Source: Actinobacteria bacterium UBA3086
Lineage (GTDB): Bacteria > Actinomycetota > Coriobacteriia > Anaerosomatales > UBA3086
Assembly (NCBI GenBank): GCA_002367305.1
Contig: DFBG01000037.1
Location: forward strand, 1 to 8,344
DNA: 8,344 bases
Reading direction: 5' to 3'
Shown here: positions 1 through 6,600 of the stretch, piece after piece
How the letters are laid out: every line of letters begins with the position of its first letter
Numbering within the stretch: position 1 is the first letter of the stretch
Position numbers and translations under genes: made by a program
The notes under the pieces: model-generated
Databases searched by the model: none
What the model saw: only the letters and a program-made list of their open reading frames with translations
Told to the model about the DNA's origin: nothing

Positions 1-368
<368 letters not shown>

Positions 369-374
369 GTCTAC

Positions 375-2465
375 CTACGCCTCCCCGCCGTTTTTGGCGA
401 TGATCTCTTCGGCCACGGACTTCGGAACACGCTCGTAGGCCTGGAACTGCATGCTGTACACCGCGCGGCCCTGAGTGCGGCTGCGAAGATCGGTGGAATA
501 ACCGAACATCTCGGACAGAGGCACGCGAGCCTTGATGACCTGCGCGCCTGCACGAGGCTCCATGCCGTCGATGTGCCCACGACGGCTGGAAAGGTCGCCC
601 ATGACATCGCCCATGAACTCCTCGGGGGTGACGACCTCGACGGCCATCATCGGCTCAAGAAGTACCGGTGAGGACTTGCGCAGACCATCCTTGATCGCCA
701 TGGAGCCGGCGATCTTGAATGCCATCTCAGAAGAGTCGACATCGTGATACGAACCATCGATGAGCTCGACCTTGACATCGACAACCGGGAATCCGGCGAC
801 AACACCGGAAGTGATGGCCTCCTGGATGCCCTTATCGACTGCCGGGATGAACTCCTTGGGGATCGAGCCACCGACGATCTTGTTGTCGAACTCGTAACCA
901 TCGCCGGGCTTCTGGGGCACGACGTTGATGATGACGTGACCGTACTGGCCGCGACCACCGGACTGGCGGGCGAACTTCATGTTGACGGACTCGACCAGCT
1001 TGCCAGCAGTCTCGCGATACGCGACCTGCGGCTTACCGACGTTGGCCTCGACCTTGAACTCGCGCAGCAGGCGGTCGACGATGACCTCAAGGTGCAACTC
1101 GCCCATGCCCGCGATGATCGTCTGGTTGGTCTCCTCGTCCGTGCGGACACGGAACGTGGGGTCCTCCTGAGCAAGCTTAGCCAGTGACGAGCCGAGCTTC
1201 TCCTGGTCGACCTTGGTCTTGGGCTCGATCGCGATGTCGATGACCGGATCCGGAAACACCATGGACTCAAGCAGCACCGGCGACTTCTCGGCGCTCAGCG
1301 TGTCGCCCGTGGTCGTGTTCTTGAGACCGACTGCGGCGACGATGTCACCGGCGGATGCGTTCTCCACATCCTCACGAGTGTTCGCATGCATCTCGAGCAG
1401 ACGACCGATGCGCTCCTTGTGACCCTTGGTGGAGTTGAGCACGTAAGAGCCGGCGTCGAGCGAGCCGGAGTAGACACGGAAGTAGGTCAACTTGCCGACG
1501 TACGGGTCGGTCATGACCTTGAATGCGAGAGCGGCGAATGGCGCTTTGTCATCCGCAGGACGCTCGACTTCTTCGCCCGTCTTGATGTCCTCACCCTTGA
1601 TCGCCGCGATATCGAGCGGTGACGGAAGGAAGTCGAGAACTGCATCCAGCAGAGGCTGAACGCCCTTGTTCTTGAACGAAGCACCACAGGTGACCGGCGT
1701 GACCGCGCAATCGATGGTGGCCTTGCGAAGAGCAACCTTGAGCTCGGAGCTGCTGATCTCCTCGTCGTTGAGGAACTTCTCCAGCAGATCATCGTCGTAC
1801 TCAGCGGCAGCCTCGAGAAGCTCATGACGGTACATCTCAGCATCGTCAGCCATCTCGGCGGGAATCTCCTCGACGGTGGGGTTGATGCCGTTGTCGTCCT
1901 CGTTGAAGTGAACGGCGTTCATCTCCACGAGGTCGATGAGACCGCTGAAGTGGTCCTCTGCACCGATCGGGAGCTGAAGAAGAACCGGCTTCGTCTTGAG
2001 GCGGTCCTTCATCATCTGCACGACGTTGTAGAAGTCGGCACCGGTGCGGTCCATCTTGTTGATGTAGGCCATACGCGGGACGCCGTAGGTGTCCGCCTGA
2101 CGCCAGACGGTCTCCGACTGGGGCTCGACACCGCCAACGGCACAGAAGACGGCTACAGTGCCGTCAAGAACGCGCAGGGACCGCTCGACCTCGACAGTGA
2201 AGTCAACGTGGCCGGGCGTATCGATGATCTGGATACGATGGTCCTTCCAGAAACAGGTGGTTGCGGCAGACGTGATCGTAATGCCGCGCTCCTGCTCCTG
2301 AACCATCCAGTCCATGGTTGCAGCGCCGTCGTGGACCTCGCCGATCTTGTGCGACTTACCCGTGTAATACAGGATTCGCTCGGTCGTGGTCGTCTTACCG
2401 GCGTCGATATGCGCCATGATCCCGATGTTGCGGGTTTTGGCGAGTGGGTACTTCTTGGGCGCCAT
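375..2465 (-). CDS. fusA: Elongation factor G
   Basis: EF-G is the translocation GTPase; with ribosome recycling factor it also splits post-termination ribosomes. The product is 696 aa, the usual length. GTPase motifs are complete: AHIDAGKT (18-25), GITIT (61-65), DTPGH (82-86), NKMD (136-139) and CGAS (260-263). Domain II begins near 310. Domain IV carries the loop SYHDVDSSE (572-580), whose His574 corresponds to the conserved tip histidine that enters the decoding centre. The C-terminal domain V holds RRGHIDGM (628-635) and MFGYSTDLRS (653-662). The ATG at 2463-2465 has GAGGTC (2475-2480) as SD 9 nt upstream. The gene follows rpsG by 73 bp and precedes tuf by 6 bp, the standard str-operon order. 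It is the canonical fusA rather than a fusA2 or tet-type paralogue, judging by context and intact motifs. Confidence 0.98.
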   Translation of the reverse strand: MAPKKYPLAKTRNIGIMAHIDAGKTTTTERILYYTGKSHKIGEVHDGAATMDWMVQEQERGITITSAATTCFWKDHRIQIIDTPGHVDFTVEVERSLRVLDGTVAVFCAVGGVEPQSETVWRQADTYGVPRMAYINKMDRTGADFYNVVQMMKDRLKTKPVLLQLPIGAEDHFSGLIDLVEMNAVHFNEDDNGINPTVEEIPAEMADDAEMYRHELLEAAAEYDDDLLEKFLNDEEISSSELKVALRKATIDCAVTPVTCGASFKNKGVQPLLDAVLDFLPSPLDIAAIKGEDIKTGEEVERPADDKAPFAALAFKVMTDPYVGKLTYFRVYSGSLDAGSYVLNSTKGHKERIGRLLEMHANTREDVENASAGDIVAAVGLKNTTTGDTLSAEKSPVLLESMVFPDPVIDIAIEPKTKVDQEKLGSSLAKLAQEDPTFRVRTDEETNQTIIAGMGELHLEVIVDRLLREFKVEANVGKPQVAYRETAGKLVESVNMKFARQSGGRGQYGHVIINVVPQKPGDGYEFDNKIVGGSIPKEFIPAVDKGIQEAITSGVVAGFPVVDVKVELIDGSYHDVDSSEMAFKIAGSMAIKDGLRKSSPVLLEPMMAVEVVTPEEFMGDVMGDLSSRRGHIDGMEPRAGAQVIKARVPLSEMFGYSTDLRSRTQGRAVYSMQFQAYERVPKSVAEEIIAKNGGEA
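380..386 (-). promoter_or_regulatory. tuf Shine-Dalgarno inside the fusA 3' end
   Basis: GGGGAGG on the minus strand overlaps the final Gly-Glu-Ala codons of fusA and lies 11 nt before the tuf ATG. It is the only purine-rich SD-like run near that start. Confidence 0.7.
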
Positions 2466-2493
2466 TTGGCCTATGACCTCAGTCTTTCTTGGT

Positions 2494-2513
2494 ACGTGCC
2501 GCTTTCGCGACGT
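2494..2513 (-). other. Small GAAA-capped hairpin in the rpsG-fusA gap
   Basis: Reading the minus strand, ACGT-CGC-GAAA-GCG-GC-ACGT can fold into a 7-bp stem (4 bp, a 2-nt bulge, 3 bp) closed by a GNRA tetraloop. It sits in the 73-nt rpsG-fusA spacer, 13 nt upstream of the fusA SD. There is no U tract, so it is not an intrinsic terminator. It may stabilise or pace the junction; function is unknown and a chance fold cannot be excluded. Confidence 0.3.
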
Positions 2514-2538
2514 CGGACGTTACTCGAAGAAATCAGTA

Positions 2539-3009
2539 CTACCAGCGATAATGGCTGAACGCGCGGTTGGCTTCGGCCATCTTGTAAAGGTCTTCCCTCT
2601 TCTTGACGGAAGCGCCGGTACCGTTGGATGCATCCAGAATCTCGTTCGCAAGACGCTCCGCCATGGTCTTCTCACGGCGAGCGCGAGCGTAACCGACCAT
2701 CCAGCGGATGGCGAGCGTGGTGGAACGACGCGAGTTGACCTCGATCGGCACCTGGTAGGTGGCTCCACCAACACGCTTCGGCTTGACCTCAAGGGTCGGA
2801 CGAACGTTGTCCATGGCCTTCTTGAACGTGGAAAGCGGGTCGCCACCGCTACGCTGCTCGACGATGTCGAAAGCACCATAGACGATACGCTCCGCGGTCG
2901 ACTTCTTGCCGTCCAACAGAACTTTGTTGATCAGCTGCGTGACGAGACGGTTGTTGTACACCGAATCCGGCATTACCTCTCGTCTGCTTGCTGCTGCGCG
3001 CCTGGGCAT
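2539..3009 (-). CDS. rpsG: 30S ribosomal protein S7
   Basis: S7 is the primary binder of the 16S rRNA 3' major domain. It nucleates assembly of the 30S head and lines the E site. The product is 156 aa, the standard bacterial length, beginning MPRRAAASRREVMPDSVYNN and ending FSHYRW. Family hallmarks include LINKVLLDGKKSTAERIVYG (26-45), the basic KPKRVGGATYQVPIEV segment that forms the RNA-binding beta region, and the RRSTTLAIRWMVGYAR helix. The ATG at 3007-3009 has AGAGGGAG (3018-3025) as SD 8 nt upstream; a second in-frame Met at residue 13 would remove the conserved basic N-terminus. It lies 65 bp after rpsL. In E. coli S7 represses its own operon by binding the rpsL-rpsG intercistronic RNA; here that gap contains a hairpin and a repeated motif that could serve the same role (inference). 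Confidence 0.98.
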   Translation of the reverse strand: MPRRAAASRREVMPDSVYNNRLVTQLINKVLLDGKKSTAERIVYGAFDIVEQRSGGDPLSTFKKAMDNVRPTLEVKPKRVGGATYQVPIEVNSRRSTTLAIRWMVGYARARREKTMAERLANEILDASNGTGASVKKREDLYKMAEANRAFSHYRW

Positions 3010-3017
3010 TGATCAAT

Positions 3018-3025
3018 CTCCCTCT
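3018..3025 (-). promoter_or_regulatory. rpsG Shine-Dalgarno, overlapping the repeated AACGATAGA motif
   Basis: AGAGGGAG on the minus strand lies 8 nt before the rpsG ATG. Its first three bases are the last three bases of AACGATAGA (3023-3031), a motif also present in the rpsL leader. Anything binding that motif would be placed to block ribosome access to rpsG. Confidence 0.75.
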
Positions 3026-3058
3026 ATCGTTTCGCGTCCCACACAAGTGGCGGAACGC
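3023..3058 (-). promoter_or_regulatory. Candidate intercistronic regulatory element, copy 2 (rpsL-rpsG gap)
   Basis: In mRNA sense this 36-nt stretch contains, in order, GCGTTCC (3052-3058), GTGTG, GGGACGC (3034-3040) and AACGATAGA (3023-3031). GCGTTCC can pair with GGGACGC as a 7-bp stem with one G-U pair and an 11-nt loop. The same ordered blocks occur in the rpsL leader at 3473-3513. The position matches the region where S7 binds str mRNA in E. coli. That parallel is established knowledge for E. coli; its application here is inference from location, hairpin and repetition. Confidence 0.45.
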
Positions 3059-3074
3059 ACGTGTCGTGTTCCTA

Positions 3075-3443
3075 CTAGGGCTTTTTGACGCCGTAACGCG
3101 AACGGGCCTGACCGCGATCGCTCACTCCAGCGCAGTCGAGTGCCGCGCGGATGATCTTGTAGCGAACACCCGGGAGGTCCTTGACTCGTCCACCACGCAC
3201 GAGCACGATGCTGTGCTCCTGCAGGTTGTGACCGATACCAGGGATGTAGGCGGTGATCTCCATGTGGTTGGTCAAGCGCACACGCGCAACTTTGCGCAGA
3301 GCGGAGTTCGGCTTCTTGGGCGTCGTAGTATAGACACGAGTACACACGCCACGCTTCTGGGGGTTACCCTTCAACGCCGGAGTGGCACTCTTCTTCTTCG
3401 CCGCCTGACGGCCCTTGCGGACCAGCTGATTGATAGTAGGCAA
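3075..3443 (-). CDS. rpsL: 30S ribosomal protein S12 (TTG start)
   Basis: S12 sits at the decoding centre and controls accuracy; it is the classical streptomycin target. With the TTG at 3441-3443 as start, the protein is 122 aa, begins (M)PTINQLVRKG and aligns residue by residue with E. coli S12, as recalled, through at least Pro91. An in-frame GTG at 3468-3470 would give 131 aa, but it adds nine non-conserved residues and has no positioned SD. The TTG has AAGGAG (3450-3455) exactly 6 nt upstream. Motifs: QKRGVCTRVYTTTPKKPNSA (29-48) and VRGGRVKDLPGVRY (82-95). Lys43, Lys88 and Pro91 are all wild type, so no common streptomycin-resistance substitution is present. Asp89 is the residue methylthiolated in some bacteria. 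The gene ends in tandem stops TAG TAG (3072-3077). It is the first gene of the str operon, behind its own promoter. Confidence 0.97.
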   Translation of the reverse strand: MPTINQLVRKGRQAAKKKSATPALKGNPQKRGVCTRVYTTTPKKPNSALRKVARVRLTNHMEITAYIPGIGHNLQEHSIVLVRGGRVKDLPGVRYKIIRAALDCAGVSDRGQARSRYGVKKP

Positions 3444-3449
3444 CGCACT

Positions 3450-3455
3450 CTCCTT
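3450..3455 (-). promoter_or_regulatory. rpsL Shine-Dalgarno that fixes the TTG start
   Basis: AAGGAG on the minus strand lies 6 nt before TTG 3443. The alternative upstream GTG (3470) would put this SD inside the coding region, so the SD decides the start. Confidence 0.85.
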
Positions 3456-3472
3456 ATCTCGTTCCCGCACGG

Positions 3473-3513
3473 TCTATCGTTACTGAGCGCCCACGTCACA
3501 CCACATGGAACGC
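3473..3513 (-). promoter_or_regulatory. Candidate leader regulatory element, copy 1 (rpsL 5' UTR)
   Basis: In mRNA sense this 41-nt segment of the predicted rpsL leader holds GCGTTCC (3507-3513), GTGTG, GTGGGCGC (3487-3494) and AACGATAGA (3473-3481), the same ordered blocks as in the rpsL-rpsG gap. GCGTTC can pair with GGGCGC (6 bp, two G-U). Alternatively, CGTTCC can pair perfectly with GGAACG at 3460-3465, right before the SD, so two exclusive folds are possible. It lies downstream of the predicted transcription start near 3530, so it would be in the RNA. Confidence 0.45.
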
Positions 3514-3536
3514 CAAGCATAGAGTCACAAGGTCGC

Positions 3537-3565
3537 ACTCTAGCAAACGTCCATCGGCGTGTCAA
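3537..3565 (-). promoter_or_regulatory. Promoter of the str operon (rpsL-rpsG-fusA-tuf)
   Basis: On the minus strand a perfect -35 TTGACA (3560-3565) is followed by a 17-nt spacer and TAGAGT (3537-3542) as -10, matching the housekeeping sigma consensus in 10 of 12 positions with optimal spacing. Transcription would start near 3530, giving a leader of roughly 87 nt before the rpsL TTG. It lies between the rpoC terminator hairpin and rpsL, where an independent str promoter is expected. An AT-rich patch (3585-3594) about 20 nt further upstream could act as an UP-like element, which is speculative. Confidence 0.85.
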
Positions 3566-3630
3566 ACGCCACGCACCCGGGCGTATCTATATTCCCACGT
3601 CGTGCCAATACCATGTCGCTACAAACGAAG

Positions 3631-3662
3631 CGGGCGCCCCACCGATGAAGGCGGAGCGCCCG
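3631..3662 (-). terminator. Intrinsic terminator after rpoC
   Basis: In minus-strand sense CGGGCGCTCCGCC (3650-3662) pairs with GGTGGGGCGCCCG (3631-3643) as an uninterrupted 13-bp stem with two G-U pairs and a 6-nt loop TTCATC. It is followed by CTTCGTTTGT, an imperfect U-rich tract. It begins 17 nt after the rpoC stop. The stem is strong and the U tract mediocre, so partial readthrough into str is plausible. Confidence 0.75.
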
Positions 3663-3679
3663 TCGTGTTCGCTCGTCCC

Positions 3680-6600
3680 CTATGCCACAGGAGACTTGAG
3701 CACGAGGCCCTTTGTGGCCAAGTGCTGCTTCACTTCTTCGACGGCTTTCTGCCCGATGCCGACCAGCGCGAGGAGCTCGCCCTCGGTGCGACCCATGACA
3801 TCGGCCACGTTGCCGATTCCCGCCTCGTTGAACTTGGTCACCCAACGAGTGGAAACACCCAGATCGTCGAGCGGCATGTCCATGACTTCGCCCGCATCTT
3901 CTGCAGACACTGCAGGTGCGGCAACCTCAGGCTCGAACGTGATGCCCTGGAACGCAGTGACATCGACATCCTCGTCGGTCTGCGTGGTGCCCAGATCCGC
4001 GAAGAATGCTGCGGCCTCGGTCGGAGACAGACCAGCAGTCTCGTCCGGCATCGGCCCAGGAAGCATCGACTCGATCTCCTTGAGCTCGTTGGGAGCGAAA
4101 TCAGGCAGCGGACCCTCTGCTGCAGCGCTCCACTCGGCCTTCTTGCCCTTGTAGGTCAGGCTCACGTTGCGATAGCGGCGCATACCCGTTGCTGCCGGGA
4201 TGAGCTTACCGATGATGACGTTCTCCTTGAGACCTCTGAGGTGATCCTCTTTGCCTGCGATGGCGGCATCGGTGAGTACGCGCGTCGTCTCCTGGAAGGA
4301 AGCGGCGGACAGGTAGCTCTCCGTGGCCAGCGAGGCCTTGGTGATACCCAGGAGCACCGGTGCACCAGCGGCGGGCTCAGAGCCATCCGCAAGCAGACCT
4401 GCATTGACGTCCCGGAAGATGAATCGGTCGGCAAGCTGGCCGGGCAGGAAGTCCGCATCGCCCGGCTCGAGAACGGTGATCTTGCGCAGCATCTGGCGCG
4501 AGATGACCTCGATATGCTTGTCGTTGATATCGACACCCTGGCTCGCATACACCTTCTGTACTTCAGCCACGATGTAGCGAAGCACCGAATTCGGCCCCCT
4601 GAGGTGCAGGAGGTCATGGGGGTTGATCGAACCTTCGGTCAACTGCTGACCCAGTTCGACGGTTCCACCATCTACGACACCTGGACGCATGCGGGCACGA
4701 CGGGAGACGATGTACTCCTCCGCGTGGCCTTCGGCATCCGTGACGGTGAGCGTACGAGTCTTCTCTTCGGCTGTGATAGCCAGCGTACCGGCCACCTCGG
4801 CAAGGATCGCCTGACCCTTAGGCTTACGAGCCTCGAAGAGCTCGGTGACTCGCGGCAGACCGTGCGTGATGTCCTCACCTGCGACACCACCAGTGTGGAA
4901 GGTACGCATCGTGAGCTGGGTACCGGGCTCACCGATCGACTGCGCGGCGATGATGCCGACAGCCGTACCGATGTCGACCGGACGACCACTCGCGAGATCC
5001 CAGCCGTAACAAGCCTGGCAGATACCATGGCGCGCATGGCACGTCATGACGGTTCGAGCGGTGACCTCCGTGACGCCCGCAGCAGCGAGTTCTTCGAGTT
5101 CAGCGTCCGAAGCGAGATAGTGACCGGCATCCTTGAGGATCTCTCCCGTATCGGGAGCGACCACAGGCTCCAGCAAGCAGCGTCCCACGAGGTTGTGATC
5201 GACCGCGTCGGGGTTGTTCTCGGCGTGGATCGGGTAGACGTTGCCCTCATCCGTACCACAGTCCTGTTCGCGGACGATGACATCCTGAGCGACGTCAACG
5301 AGACGACGCGTCAGATAGCCGGAGTCAGCGGTACGAAGCGCGGTATCGGCGAGACCCTTGCGAGCACCGTGTGTCGAGACGAAGTACTCGAGAACCGTGA
5401 GGCCCTCGCGGAAGTTCGCCTTGATCGGACGGTCGAGGATGTCACCCTGCGGGTTCGCCATGAGGCCTCGCATACCAGCCAGCTGACGAATCTGCTTGAT
5501 GTTACCTCGCGCACCAGAGGACGCCATCATGTAGATGGGGTTGAACTTGTCGAACGAGTCGGCCATCGCATCACCGACATCGTCGGTCACGCGGGTCCAT
5601 ACATCGACGATCTGACGGTGACGCTCCTCATTGGTGATGAGGCCGCGATCGTACTGAGCGAGGATCTTCTCGACCTTCTCCTCACCGCCGGCGATGATCT
5701 CGGGCTTCTCTTTGGGGATCTCTGCGTCGTAGACCGAAACGGTCACGCCGGCACGAGTCGCGTAGTGGAAGCCAAGACGCTTGATCTCATCGAGGATCCC
5801 ACCCATCTGCGTCGTGGAGTACTTGCCTGAGCAATCCTCAACGATGCGGGAGACACCCTTCTTGTCGACCTCGCGGTTCACGAACTGATAGGTCTCGGGC
5901 AGCGAACGGTTGAACGTGATGCGTCCGACCGTGGTCTCGATACGCTCGCCTGCCTCGTGCTTCTCGAACTGAGCCTTGCCATTCTCGTCCAAGAACTCTT
6001 CGACCATGGGCTCGGTGAGGCGCACCTTGATCTTGGCCTGCAGATCGAGACCGGAACGGCTGTCGTATGCGAGAAGGGCTTCATCGAAGCTATAGAAGGA
6101 ACGTCCCTGGCCGGGCATGTCGGGACGCTCTGCCGTGAGGTAGAACAGCCCGATGACCATGTCCTGCGACGGCACCGTCAGCGGACGACCGTGCGCAGGC
6201 GACTTGATGTTATTAGTAGAGAGCATGAGCACGCGCGCCTCGGCCTGTGCCTCAGCGGACAGAGGCAAGTGAACCGCCATCTGGTCACCGTCGAAGTCGG
6301 CGTTGAACGCAGTACACACCAGCGGGTGCAGACGAATGGCCTTACCTTCTACAAGGATCGGCTCGAACGCCTGGATTCCCAGACGGTGCAGCGTAGGTGC
6401 ACGGTTGAGCAGGACGGGGTGCTCCCGAATGACCTCTTCGAGAACGTCCCAGACCACGATCTTACCGCGGTCGACCATGCGCTTCGCGCTCTTGATGTTC
6501 TGAGCGTGCTCGAGATCGACCAAGCGCTTCATGACGAAAGGCTTGAACAACTCGAGCGCCATCGCCTTAGGCAGTCCGCACTGGTGCAGCTTAAGTCCCG

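Noticed and set aside
3075..3443. Streptomycin-resistance substitution in S12
   Set aside because: Lys43, Lys88 and Pro91 are all wild type in the translation.
3473..3481. Resemblance of AGTAACGATAGA in the rpsL leader to a 16S rRNA segment near the S7 site (AGTAATCGTGGA)
   Set aside because: The similarity needs a gap and two to three mismatches, and it is weaker in copy 2, so it is too thin to claim rRNA mimicry without an alignment test.
3444..3679. A small gene or tRNA in the largest intergenic gap
   Set aside because: The 236 bp are accounted for by the terminator, promoter and leader. No cloverleaf or credible short reading frame with an SD was seen.
3540..3845. Minus-strand open frame covering the rpoC-rpsL gap
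   Set aside because: It overlaps the rpoC 3' end in another frame, runs through the terminator hairpin and the promoter -35, and shows no family similarity.
2988..4154. Plus-strand open frame of 388 codons spanning rpsG, rpsL and the rpoC end
   Set aside because: It crosses two genes, a promoter and a terminator in antisense. Its product is Ser/Thr/Arg-rich and unrecognised.
3602..5830. Plus-strand open frame of 742 codons opposite the 3' half of rpoC
   Set aside because: Same shadow effect. It starts inside the rpoC-rpsL gap, with no SD or promoter that I could support, and shows no family resemblance.
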